Positions 12,891 through 24,278 of a stretch of 64,000 nt of DNA are shown in pieces. The stretch comes from Eumeta japonica. Lineage: Eukaryota > Arthropoda > Insecta > Lepidoptera > Psychidae. Made by a program: the position numbers and the translations under genes. Numbering within the stretch: position 1 is the stretch's first letter; each line of letters begins with the position of its first letter. Under the pieces are notes generated by a model. It worked only from the letters and a program-made list of their open reading frames with translations. It was not told the DNA's origin and did not search any database. The stretch lies in contig BGZK01000005.1 of NCBI GenBank assembly GCA_005406025.1, forward strand, positions 682,001 through 746,000, written 5' to 3'.

Positions 12891-13125
12891 CTTACTATTA
12901 CATTATTATTATGAATAATAGAGCTACAGTGGGGTCGTCGGCGCTCACTCTTACTTTCGTACTACCTAACATTCAGATAAACAAACAATAATTAACCTAT
13001 ATCCATTACCCTGATGACGAAGTATCTCCGTGCTAGATTTCATCAAAATCGGTACAGTAGTTTAAGCGTAAAAACAGACAGACATACAGCCGGACGGACA
13101 CTTTTGCATTTATAATATTAGTACG
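12890..13125 (+). repeat. Dispersed repeat with TTATAATATTAGTA tail
   Basis: TTTCATCAAAATCGGTACAG, then TAGTTTAAGCGT, ACAGACAGACAT and a terminal TTGCATTTATAATATTAGTA form a layout that I know from many insect, especially lepidopteran, dispersed repeats. The same type of tail occurs at 30.6 and 61.4 kb. It is non-coding. The left end is uncertain. Confidence 0.65.
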
Positions 13126-13234
13126 AAATATATATGTATCCATACAATGCCTATGTTTTGAAAGGCGCTCCAACTTTTCATTCATAAGCTCATCCCTGTT
13201 CCCCAGGAAAGAGATGTAGACCGAACACCTCTAC

Positions 13235-13385
13235 ATGGTACGATCAATTTATATATCTGTCTCGCCTCACCGACATCCATCAATTATTTCATGCAAGCTC
13301 GTCGATTTCGGGCGCTTAAAACTCGCCCCCTGTTTATACGACACGAATTCGAACTGCATAAGATCTTCTAGGGGGCGCCATTTGC
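13235..13385 (+). repeat. Dispersed repeat W, copy 1
   Basis: Matches 45325-45470 in the same orientation. Shared blocks: TATCT-TCTCGC, CATCCATCA, TTTCAT-CAAGCTCGTCG, GGGCGCTTAAAA (GGGTGCTTAAAA in the other), and TAAGATCTTCTAG (TAAGATTTTCTAG). About 150 bp long, non-coding, family unknown to me. Confidence 0.65.
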
Positions 13386-14049
13386 CGACAATAAGTTAAC
13401 GAATTCGTAGGTGAAATAATGAGACGTATTTCAACAAGATATGATTGCGTAATAAGAAACACATTACCATCATTTATGAACGTCGACGGTATTATACCTA
13501 GTATAATCTATATACAGGAGTCCAGATATACCGTATAATCGATGTTTATTGTTGTCCGTTTATCGAGGCTTAAAATTTTCAAACAACTTTTTTGCCTTAC
13601 CGTAGTTTTCGTTTAATGATTGATTTTCTTGGATAAGAGATAATGATGCGTAAAATTTATCTAGTATTAAGAATTTTTTTTCCTCAAAATTAACAATGGA
13701 AAAATTATGTTTCAATTTCGATTATGCAGTAAATATAATTACGAAAATACAAAAAAAAAAAGAAACGTAAGATTTGAAGTGTATTTGATGTTCGAATTTT
13801 GTTTTTCAATTTATTTAGTAGGTTTGTGTGGTACCTAATACAGATTTCAACTATTTTTTGTCGCTTTTTTGTCTAATAATAATACAGTTGCTTGTGAATT
13901 TTTTTTTGAAGCGGCATAAATATTCTCTGTAATGGTATACATAAAGTCCAAAACAAAGTCAAAAATCAATATATAATAAAAATGTTTTGAAGTGTATTTA
14001 TTCCGTACAAAATGTAATAATTAGAGTAAACGCTCGAAATAATCACCAT

Positions 14050-14530
14050 CCATTCTTAAACACATATATAATCTGTTTACTAACCCTCTCTGCACTGATC
14101 GGAGCATTCTATTATCAATTGACGAAAAAGCGTCATGAAATTTGGCTAAAAAGTCTTCCTAAGTTTCCTTTTTTTTTTGTTTTTTTTGGTATATCATCTC
14201 TTTAATATGGCCCCATAAAAAAGTCCAAAGGGTTCAAGTCGGAGCTTCTCTCTGGCTAGGGTTCAGGTCCGTGTGGACCTATCTATTTATTAGGAAGTCG
14301 TTCATCGGGCACGCTTCTCTTAGCGCATTGTGAGGGCCCGCTCTATCATCACGTTACCGCATATGCGTTTTCACACTCAATCGCAACTATTCCAAAAGTA
14401 CATTGGCCTTTTTCCGAAAAGCCCTTATAGTTTTCGTCGTTCAATCGACGAGGTAGAAAAAAATGGACTAATAATTTTATGACCTATAAATTCCGGCCCA
14501 TTAAACACACGAATCACGAAACAATATATA
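14050..14530 (-). pseudogene. IS630/Tc1/mariner-type transposase, C-terminal remnant
   Basis: Read on the minus strand in shifting frames this encodes the tail of a DDE transposase. A segment like LNP..REAP..TLW precedes FLWGHIKEMIY, which fits the SPDL-P-DFFLWGH-K-VY signature around the last catalytic residue. It is followed by an acidic/hydrophobic stretch (EDFLAKFHDAF, MLRSVQRGLVNRL) and ends with a CLRMDGDYFERLL-like C terminus. The family belongs to the IS630/Tc1/mariner superfamily, whose enzymes cut and paste their own element. Stops and frameshifts are frequent and the two upstream catalytic regions are not recognisable. No terminal repeats found. Dead relic. Confidence 0.55.
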
Positions 14531-14803
14531 TTCCAATAAAGAGAATATTTATACCGTATTATAAAAAAAAATACAAGCGACCTAAACGACAGAAAAATCA
14601 CAAATATATTAAAAATACTTATTAGGCAAAAAAAAAAAAAGCGAAAAAATTATTTAAGCCTGTATTACTATAAAAACCTATTGAATAAATTGAAAAATCA
14701 AATTCGAATATGAAATACAATTTAAAACTTACGTTTGTTTTTTGTTTGTAGTTTTGAGAATGTACTTTCTGCGTAATCAAAATAGAAACATAATTTTTCT
14801 TTT

Positions 14804-15012
14804 GTTAGTTTTGAAGAAAAAAAATTAGGTTGCACGAATACCGGCTGGCTCTACACTCCCGTCACTCCTAATCCAAGCTAGAACCTACACTCCCCCCGAT
14901 ATTTACGCTCCCTTCGGTGTATCGGGACTTGTCCCTTTCAGTCATTGCGACTGGCTGAAGGTTGAGCGATGATGATGATGATGATGATGTTAGTTTTGAA
15001 GAAAAAAATTTA
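14804..15012 (+). mobile_element. Short retroinsertion with about 20-bp target duplication
   Basis: A GC-richer insert of about 160 bp (14828-14988) ends in a GAT/ATG repeat of about seven units. It is flanked by near-identical copies of GTTAGTTTTGAAGAAAAAAA (14804-14823 and 14989-15008). Long target-site duplication, a simple-repeat tail and no terminal inverted repeats are the signature of LINE-mediated target-primed reverse transcription. The insert is either a SINE or a severely 5'-truncated LINE 3' end. I do not see a clear A or B box, so a truncated LINE is slightly favoured. Confidence 0.7.
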
Positions 15013-18000
15013 AAACCATGTAAATTTCACTCATCATCTTCCCTTGCTCAAATAAATGTCCATCATAAAACGAAAAATACGCAAGTAAGCCAAAAAAGTT
15101 ATTTGGAAATTTTAAGCTCTGATAAACAAACGGGCAACAACGTGCCGTATCGACTATGCGATGGAATCTGGTCTCTCTTGTATATGTTATAGTAACATGG
15201 TATAATTAAATATCATTGACGTCACAACTTAGCTTTTCAAATAAAATCGGCAATTTACATTAGTTTTATATTTATACATATTAAAAAAAATATTTCACTT
15301 AACAAAGTTTAAGTAAAAAGCCAACTACAAATATACAATGATTTACATCATATTTTCGACTGTAGAGAAATGAGAGGCGTTGACTGCGCGTTGTTTGCCG
15401 GCGTGCGCACGCGCACAGTACTGGTACGATTTCATTAGTCTTATTTCGATAATACACCTTTCACGAACTCACTCACAATTCAGAAAGTGTGTGCCCATTT
15501 ATCGCGTGAAACTGTATGACGTGAGATACGAATTATTTATGACAAAAATCACGTGGGTGCGGTGCAAGTTGCAATGTTTTGTTTATATGAATAAATTTAA
15601 TTGTAATTTTATATTTACACACATAAAACTGTAGTGTAATTATATGAAACTTAGTAAAGAAGAAAGTATTCGACTCTTTCTTAAATCTTAATGTCTTTAG
15701 ATCATTAATACACTGATAATTTTAATTATTTTGAATGTAACCGCTTAGAATTTAAAAAAAAGTATTTAACAATATTCAGCTGTATTTAATTCAAGATGGC
15801 ATCATGCACGTTTTAGATATGACGTCACTCAACAGAATTATTTGTTTGCCGTTATATCGTGAAATATTAGTATTAATTACTACAGAAGTGACGTAACACT
15901 TGAAATGTAATGGCAGTGAGTGTTTAGGGTAACAATAAAACTATGTAATTTTAAAACTGAAATATTAAAATATGAACTCACATTTTCCTAGATTAAACAA
16001 AATAAGTGTTTTAGTTCTTCGTCGTATTACTAATTAATGGGGTACTTTCAAATTTACCGTTCATAGTGGCGAAATGTGGTATTTCTTGTACAATCGGATT
16101 ATGTTCCGATAATAAATTTAAGTTAAATTTAAGACAAGTGTCTCGATACTCGTAACATTCGCTTTGGCAATTACGAAATTCGTGCAATCTATTCTTTCGA
16201 TGTTAGAAGTTATCGTGATTTTGAAAAATCTTAACGATGTACAAACGCGAAAGGGAATCTGTTTGTTTCTCTTGCCCTATTAAACAGTTCACCCGAGTTC
16301 TATGGGTTTTTTTTACGAATTTGTAACAAAATGAAGAAATTATGGAAATTAGTTTAAAAAACAATTTTATCTTAGTATCTCGAAAATTTATAAATTAAAA
16401 AAGAACACACAAAGTACTTTTTAAATTATATTTGATGCCATCTGCGTTTATTTTGAGTAAATTCTTGTTAATTTATTAATTACTTTCAGTTTCTATGTTG
16501 AAAATAGTATATTTATTACAAAGCACTAATAGGCAGTCATTGGAAGCTGCCGACAGAAATGTAAAGTTAAAACTATGAAATAACAGTGGATTTTTTGGAA
16601 TTTTTAAAATAATTATTATATCGAAATTGAAATTATCTTAATTTGTAAATTAAAATTATTAACATTAGTTTGGTTCCCATTCCTATCGGTACATCGAACA
16701 ATAATTATACATATTCATTTTTTATGGACTTCGTTTATGAATCAAAACACATGATGGGCTACATAAGCCCGGTAAATGCAAAGTTTAAGCAAAATAACAA
16801 TAATGTTGAATTTGGATTAAATTTCAAACTATAATTTTCATATATACTTACTGTTGAACTGGCATATCATTAACGGGAGCTCATAAGATTTTACTCATAC
16901 AAAAATCGCATAAGGCACATAAGTAAGTTTTCACATATACTGTATTTGCATGTCGATGACAAAATGACGCGGTGACGCGAATATATAGGTAAAACTGCTT
17001 AATGCGTAAAATTATTATTTTACCCATCCGAAAATGCCCAACGTGCCTATGAAAAAATTTCATTTCAAAAATATTTGAATATGCCTAACTTATGGTTATC
17101 ATCTAATACTTATTTCCAAAGATGCTTAAATATTTAGATATAGTCACACAAACACATACTCCACATGTGTACGAAATATATGGCTAATTCACCGGCAATG
17201 CCATAAGGAGAGCATATGTTATAACAGTAAGAACATGATTTACCGTGTACGCCCACAATTTACCTTTGTTGTCGGGGTAATTATTAAATTGTTAGCGTAC
17301 AAATTAATACAAATTCATTTCTCTTTCGGGTCGTGGTGGTAAAAATACCGTCGACGAATAAGATATATCGTTATCATCGTTAATTATAAAATCGAATACA
17401 GAACCCCTTTTCTATATATGGTAAACTAATGAAATGTGTAAAAATTAAAATTCAATCTTATGGATTGACGAACAGGAAAATTAAAATGAAATCTATAATA
17501 GTGATGTACCTACAAAATTAATAACAATCGTTTTGTTATAAGATATAGAATTATAAAATATATTCACATAATATCTTTTCTTCGTTACAACAAACACATT
17601 GTTGTTCGTTCAGTACAGTGTCGACACCAGACAGCGTATCTGTTACAAAGTCTAAGAACTCAATGCGACATATTATAGGAAAAGGCACGTGGATTATTAC
17701 CATAGCCAAGGATTCAGGTGAGGGCCAACCGACGTACTAGCAACCTAAATTCGGAAGGAGCCAGAAACAAACAAATATCGCTATGATAATATAAATAGCA
17801 GAACGTGACTGTTTCGTAGTATCCTTGGTGTTATCTTCAATGATAGTTATGTTCAGCCGCGTCGTCTTTTAGTCTAATTTATTCGTTTTTATATATAAAA
17901 AAAGATGAGCATTTGGCATTTTAGATAGCTTGCATGACTCTCCTTTTAATAGACACTCTTCTTTTGAGGCCTGATGTAAAGTATGCACCTAAATATTTAA
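15013..18000. other. No recognised feature
   Basis: AT-rich DNA without credible coding frames. It contains two copies of the perfect palindrome TGACGTCA (15217-15224 and 15820-15827). I see no gene or defined repeat. Confidence 0.45.
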
Positions 18001-18020
18001 TTTTCCCTAGAGTATAGCAC

Positions 18021-18105
18021 GTATTCGTATCAGTATCAAGCATGCTGATGCTGCTTCTGATACGAATACATGCTGTCCATGGTGGTCACCATGGACAGCA
18101 TGTAT
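18021..18105. repeat. Two adjacent perfect hairpins
   Basis: First: GTATTCGTATCAG at 18021-18033 pairs with 18057-18069 (13 bp perfect, 23-nt loop). Second: ATACATGCTGTCCATGGTG at 18066-18084 pairs with 18087-18105 (19 bp perfect, loop of 2). The two overlap by a few bases. Such perfect pairing in otherwise plain DNA suggests a recent inverted duplication. Confidence 0.9.
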
Positions 18106-18899
18106 ATCCGGATCATTCAGTGTGAATCCCACAGCGAGCGACGTTAGAAACTTTTTTAACTTAGTTATAATAAATGATTACTATTTGACAGGTCCTTTCC
18201 TACAATATCCAATAGTCAGTAAGAAACGAAGTCGTGGGCAATTCCAAACCCCTGCCATAGTTCAGTTTCAAAGGGAGCTCCTCCTTTTCAAGGTCTTAAA
18301 GATTCCATCTATTACTAAAATAAAAATCTAGGTAAAAAGTGGGAAACTTATTCGTCCCCTACTTCCTAGGCTATTCTTTGGGAACTTTACCCATACCAAG
18401 TCATAAAAGTCTTTTCATTTCTATGATGTTGTATTGGTGAGAAACACATTAGTTCGTGTCATGGCAAAATGTTTTCATGAAAAAACACAATCACTTATTT
18501 ATTTTAATTTGTACCTACAAATATACTTTAATAATTTCACAATAATATAATTATAATTGAATTACTTATATTCAATGAAAAAATATTTTTTTAGATTGTG
18601 AACATATTAAATAATTATATAAGAAAATTTGTAAATTCTCCAACAAATGATTTTGAATACTGTTCATATTTCTTTTTATATAAAACGTATTAGAAACATC
18701 GCTTCTGTACATAGCATTTGAGCACGGACATGTCTTTATTTTATTTTTTTAATTGGACAATAAATATTAATCTCATCATCAGCAATAGACTTAAAAAATG
18801 ATAAATTCCCAACACAAAGACCTAATAGTATTATAAAATGACGTATAAAACAAATATATTTTCGAATGTGAATTTGCCATAAATTCGATACGCAGCGTT

Positions 18900-19170
18900 T
18901 TCGCTACATAGCGTTCTCGTCGAAGATGTTAGTTACTGTGGATTAGCGAGGTAACGTTGTCGCGGCGCGCCAGCACCGATATCGCGTTGCGCGACTTAAC
19001 TAATCCTTACCGCAACTCTGCGCGACCGGCGATGAGTCATCTCTTAGGCAAGCGATGGAGTAAAGCCGAGTTTCCAAAGTTAACGCAAGTCGAAGTCGCT
19101 TCGAGGCGTGCAACGCGAAACAGCACAAGAAATATTGAAACTTACGACATTGGCGCAACGAGTTAGATTG
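18900..19170. other. GC-rich island, function unknown
   Basis: A GC-rich, CpG-containing block. A plus-strand frame stays open from about 18957 to 19166 but has no ATG at its start, only TTG. Residues are rich in Arg, Ser and Thr. No family recognised. It could be an exon, regulatory DNA or chance. Confidence 0.15.
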
Positions 19171-20920
19171 CATTGAACTATATACTAATCGAATTTACAA
19201 GTTTCTGCTTTAAACGACATTCTTAGATTACGCTAAAGCCCCTTGGATTATGACAGACGGACAGATACCGAACAGATCTTATAGGCAAAATACGTGCAGT
19301 GCGCGACTGCCATTAAGAATATCATATTCACTATTGCAGCGAAGCTACTGTGAAAGGCGGTGCAATGCGAGTAGAAGACACTAACCGGCAAATATGTTGA
19401 ATTTGCTGGTTGGTCAATCGGGGCTGGTAGAGCAATCCCGCACGGCACGCGCTATGATCCATCTACTTTTAAACTAATATTTAACAAAATGCCACTTTTA
19501 AATAAAAATTGGCTTTTCACGTCCTCTTTTTAACGGTTGTTCGAGCTAAAACTCGTTAAAAGGAAGACACGGAACACAATATTAATTTGGAAAGTGACTT
19601 AGTTTAAATTGAATTTAAAGGAAGTGGCGGAAGGAGCCCTTAATCTGGCGATAGATTATAAATGTTTTCCGATGGCTGTTACTGATGATAAATATTTTAT
19701 TAGCTATAAAAAAAAACAGAAGTTTGATGATTAACCTTATAGATAATATTGTTATATTCATGTACTAAGTCTTTAAAATTCAATCAGATTTGATATCTAC
19801 GCAAACTGTACCTTGCGTTAAAAATTCGTGAATAGCCACGACTAGGGAAGAAGTCCTACTTATCGAAGATCTACCTACTTTGTAACAGGTGCTAAGTTAT
19901 CCTAATTCTAATGCAAATATTTTATATTCGTGCCCTATAAAGTTGCAAACAACACTATCTCTACTTCAGCCAGATCTCAAAACGGACACAAAGCCATAGA
20001 CAGAATAGAATTAATTCGACAATAGGATTTATAATTTCAACTGACTCTTTAATATAACACTTTCTTAAAATAATTACAGGAATGCTCTATTAAAGAAAAA
20101 AGTTACTACTGATATGTTCGTAAAAAAATTATGAAACTAGCATCTTACTGTGTATAAATCTTAACAGTTTGGATACCAAACAGTGTCTAAAATAAACGCC
20201 CCATCTCATCAATCGAACGTCTACAAAGACCCGTCTACTCCCTGAATTGCCATCATCAGACTACACCACGGTCCGTCTCCAGTGAAGAACCAAGACGAGC
20301 TTCGAATGTGTGAGAATAAAGAGAATTTATGAAATTTTTATCTAATTTTTATTTGTCAATCCAATCAAAGAATAACTGAAATACATATAATTTAAATAAC
20401 AGAAACTTAAGCACAGAGTGTCCTCATAGGATTGGAAAAACTTTATAATGTATAGGTTTTTTTTGTCTTAACTCTAAAAACTACAAATTTCCATAAACTG
20501 CTTAAATTTCCCAACAATTGCATAACATTTCAAAATAATAAGACGTACAGTACAGAAACGTACACCCATCGGAGTTGAAAATTTGATAGGTGACTGCCCC
20601 GATCTAACTGTCCTGGTTGTTATATCACACCTTAGGGTTCACCGGATACCTTGGAGAGGTAGTATGAGTTTTGGACACAATGCCTTCTACCGATTCGCAT
20701 GGAGCATGCCCGCATGGTAAAGTATGTTCTACATTAATTGTGAAGAAACTTACGCTATAAGATTCACTACATTTATGAAGTTCATCTAAGCGTAACAGGT
20801 TATTGCATATTGTATAATCAGTCAAGCTGATCATGCACACAAAATCTAAATTAAAACGTCACACGGGTTTCAATTAACAGTTCGAAAAATCTCTGTCCGT
20901 CTTTTTTTTTCCTCGTCTAA
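19171..20920. other. No recognised feature
   Basis: AT-rich DNA. The patch at about 20205-20300 (CATCATCAGACTACACC, GAAGAACCAAGACGAGC) looks like repeat DNA but I cannot name it or find a second copy here. Confidence 0.35.
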
Positions 20921-20924
20921 TAAG

Positions 20925-21110
20925 AGCCGATTGCCACACGTTCTGGCCGAACACGGCGGTTCTGAGCGAATGAGCATGTGCCGTGACGTCACAGTCGCCA
21001 CTGACTCACATGCCAGATGTGGAGATAGCATTGTTTTGGTGCCCGTTTCGACGACTCGCACGCATTTCGACTGCGCGCCGTGTAGCATTGTCCGCGTTAA
21101 ACATCAAAAT
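20925..21110. other. GC-rich island containing TGACGTCA
   Basis: A GC-rich block with frames open on both strands (plus from TTG at 20931, minus from ATG at 21086). It holds the perfect cAMP-response-element palindrome TGACGTCA at 20984-20991. CREB/ATF-type bZIP factors bind this sequence in animals. Whether it acts here is unknown. No gene recognised. Confidence 0.2.
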
Positions 21111-21718
21111 ACATTATCTGATAGCGTCAATGATAATTATAACAGAGTGGAATATACGAAAAAAACTGTAGGCCAGTAGATGAAAATAAATATGTTCTGA
21201 GAGTACATTGAACCAAAAATAAGAACTAGGAATATGTACCTAACCATCTGTGTTTTTGATTGATAAAACTATTGCCACAAAACCATTTGAGGGCACATGT
21301 ATAACTTAAATCCAAAAACTTTATTCAGAATTATTAAATGTCACTTATTAACCCTGTCAGGACATCACGACGAATATTCAAAGACCCACGGATCTAGGAA
21401 AAGAACAAACGCTTGCACCCGTAGGCACTTCTTTTTCGTTGATCTAAGGCGGAACAAAACTTTGTGAGTTTGCTAAACAAAGCATTTTTTTTCGACGGTA
21501 GATCTCGTAGATAACTTTTAATTGAATAACTTGTGCCTTTTGGATTGGTAACATTTATTAAGGCAAACATCTTCCAATTTGGAAGATTGCCGGTCTGACA
21601 ATCAGCAGCCATTTTTGAGGATGTTAACACACAAATAATTATCATCGTTTTGAATACGCGTTCATCTCAATGAAAACTATGGAATGACATATACCCGGCT
21701 GACGTAACCAGAGACGTT

Positions 21719-22036
21719 ATGAAGGTCGGCGGTAAAATTACCATTATCACGTGCGATCTGAACGCGGTTTCGCCCGCTGCCGTAAGCCTCCATATACATT
21801 TAACGACTTCACGTTCTGTCGTATTGTCGCGAGATCCCCGCGACGATTTAGCACAGTGTCATGGTGCCGACAAAGTTACTGAGCGGAGAGGGTTTCTAAG
21901 TAATTGCTCTGAAAAATCAATTGAGTACTTAATGCTAGACCGTCATCGTGTCTTGAACGTTGTCTCGGAAAAGCTCGTAGCATGTTTGCGAGATCATAAC
22001 CAAAAAATGTATGTTTTAAATTATCAGTCGAATTAA
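21719..22036 (+). CDS. Possible small ORF, 105 aa, unknown
   Basis: An ATG-started frame of 105 codons (MKVGGKITIITCDLNAVS at the start) in a moderately GC-rich patch. Residues are a plausible protein mix with no low-complexity bias, but I recognise no domain, signal peptide or membrane segment. No strong Kozak context, polyadenylation signal or splice sites tie it to a transcript. By length alone it could be chance. Confidence 0.2.
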   Translation: MKVGGKITIITCDLNAVSPAAVSLHIHLTTSRSVVLSRDPRDDLAQCHGADKVTERRGFLSNCSEKSIEYLMLDRHRVLNVVSEKLVACLRDHNQKMYVLNYQSN

Positions 22037-23299
22037 AAAAACGCTAGAAATCTTACGACATAGTGTAATAGTGCCTTATAATATACTAGATTTTGCAAGC
22101 GGTTCCCCACTTCTCTCACTTGCTAAGTAAAGAGAAAAAGGACTTTATTAGTATTTATCTCTCCAAAAGATCATTTTATAGCCATACTTAGTGTTATTAA
22201 ATGTTAAAAAAATATTCCAATTTAAAATAAAATAAAATATTCATTTCTTAGTCCAAAAAATGTTGAAAGCTTAATAAAATAATCACCATAGGCCAAAGAC
22301 CGCGAAGTCTTTCACTTTCGAAGTCACATGCAAAGATTTTGTCGATATGTTGATTTATAGACTAATGTGGATAATACAGTGTATACTTGCAAAGTATTAA
22401 TACCAAAATTAGTGTGTTTTATTTGACTGCCTAAAGTGAGTTTCCTTTTCCCTGGACATAGTCCTAATATAATGCTGATTATTTGCAAAGTACGCAACTT
22501 CGGTCGTTATTAGTTTTATAGATTATGTTAATTTTTGTCAGTTATTGTCGCTTTTATGTTGGGCAATCTACTTATAATTATTTTTGTACCTCTTTCTTGC
22601 GGATGAAACAGTGGGTCATGTAAGTCACTATCAGTAGTCGGTCGTGATTGTTTTGACAAATTCTCAACTTGTCAGAACAATCGTCACGACTACACGTTTT
22701 GAGGCCTAAGCACATCTGGCAGCAAGAGAAAACAATCACATGTAATACAATCAGAAAATGAAATCAGTTACTTAGAATTAGAAACATTAATGTTACCTGA
22801 AGTATATAACTATATGCGGCTGAATAAGATATGGTCTTATTTATCTATGAGTTTATCTATGAATAGCTTATCAGAAGTACATGGAAAACGAAGAAATCAT
22901 AGATAATCCCATTTCAGAACGACTTTTTATATAAAACTCCTTTGTATATGTAATACTTAAGTCTAACGACTAACCCTGGTTAACAGGAGATGGGCAGCAG
23001 TGTCTTCTGTAAAACTTACACATACTGCGATCACCAACCGCCTGCCGAGAGTGGTGATTATGGCAATACCCTCCCATACTGAGCTTTAATATGATTTTTA
23101 TAATTTTCTCAAATGATTTACGTTTTTCGAAATAGACACAATGACCTTGTATTCGATTGTAAATTGGATTTAATCTTTGTTTAAAACGAGCAAGCAAGCG
23201 CATGTTTGAATTTAATATATGGATAAAAGGCTAGAAAACTGAAGAAATGAAAAAGTTTTTATATCTTAGTTTTGACATAAGAACGACGAATGTCTGTGA
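22037..23299. other. No recognised feature apart from the hairpin
   Basis: AT-rich DNA; nothing supportable except the hairpin at 22635-22693. Confidence 0.4.
22635..22693. repeat. Imperfect hairpin
   Basis: 22635-22659 and 22669-22693 are inverted copies of about 25 bp with a few differences (GTAGTCGTGACGATTGTTCTG versus GTAGTCGGTCGTGATTGTTT, read in the same sense). Loop about 9 nt. Confidence 0.8.
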
Positions 23300-23470
23300 G
23301 GGCATTGATACAAGATCCTGTGACGTCATAGCTCACAGGGGCGAGTCGAGGGGCGTTATGACCTCCCGACCGGGTGTTTGGCGTACTATTGTATCAGGAT
23401 TAGAGCTTATCCTGACTGAATCTTGACTACGTAACCCTCCCCCGACTCGAAGGCTGGATCCGCCGTTGCA
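23300..23470. other. GC-rich island with TGACGTCA
   Basis: A sharply bounded GC-rich stretch with TGACGTCA at 23321-23328, inside AT-rich DNA. No open frame that I would defend. It may be regulatory DNA or a repeat fragment. Confidence 0.2.
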
Positions 23471-24059
23471 GCTCAATATCCCCATTTTCTATTCAATTAG
23501 TCAATTTATGAATAATGATATTCTCATTGCAAAATTATTTACGGCCGCTTTTTATTTATTGGATTTGCATATCACGAATATTTGCACGGCTAAACAATTT
23601 AAAGACTTGTCACGCCGCGGCGGTAGCATTCTGAGTTGCTGCGTCAAGTGTGCACGTGGGTTAATAGCACGGACGGCAAAACATTTAAATGGATGTGTAG
23701 AGTATAATTGTTAGGTATAGAACACAAACCACCTAATTGAATTAGATTGACTTGCACCTTTGTCACTAAGTACATATGTTAAAATTTTTAATTAGCTGTC
23801 AATTATCAACATCAGTTTATAACGGTCTACTGACACAGTTAGGTCTCTCAGAATTCGAGCCACGTTCGAATTTGAAATGCCACAGATGCCCTAAATTTTA
23901 AGCTAAAGGCATTTTTATTTATAAAAAACAATCATTCAATCAACCCGAGCCTTTTTAAGCAATTGTGACGCTAAGCAGCCAAACTTTCATGGTTTAGTGC
24001 AATCCATGGAAGTTATGCAGTAACCACGACTCTGGGCTAGAGATAAATGATCCATCGAA

Positions 24060-24278
24060 GTGTCCAACTACTTGCAGTTATCATGCGGACGTGGGTCACC
24101 GCTGTACGCGTTTCCCTGCGGCTCTCAAAGTCAGACCTCGGACGAGCACAAGGCGTCCCGCTCGTCCTTTAATCGTCTTTCAAGATATGCACCACGAGAA
24201 GGAACAGGCTGGTACGATTCTGGAGATCCGACTTCATCATACACTGTCAAAACTTTTCAACACCTGACGAGGCGTTAA
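24060..24278 (+). other. GC-richer block with a 72-codon frame
   Basis: The frame begins with GTG, not ATG, and runs to TAA at about 24278 with a Ser/Arg-rich product of no known family. Listed only because base composition differs from the neighbourhood. Confidence 0.12.

Noticed and set aside
24060..24278. Host gene exon
   Set aside because: Starts with GTG, lacks splice signals that I can defend and has no family resemblance; left as a compositional note.
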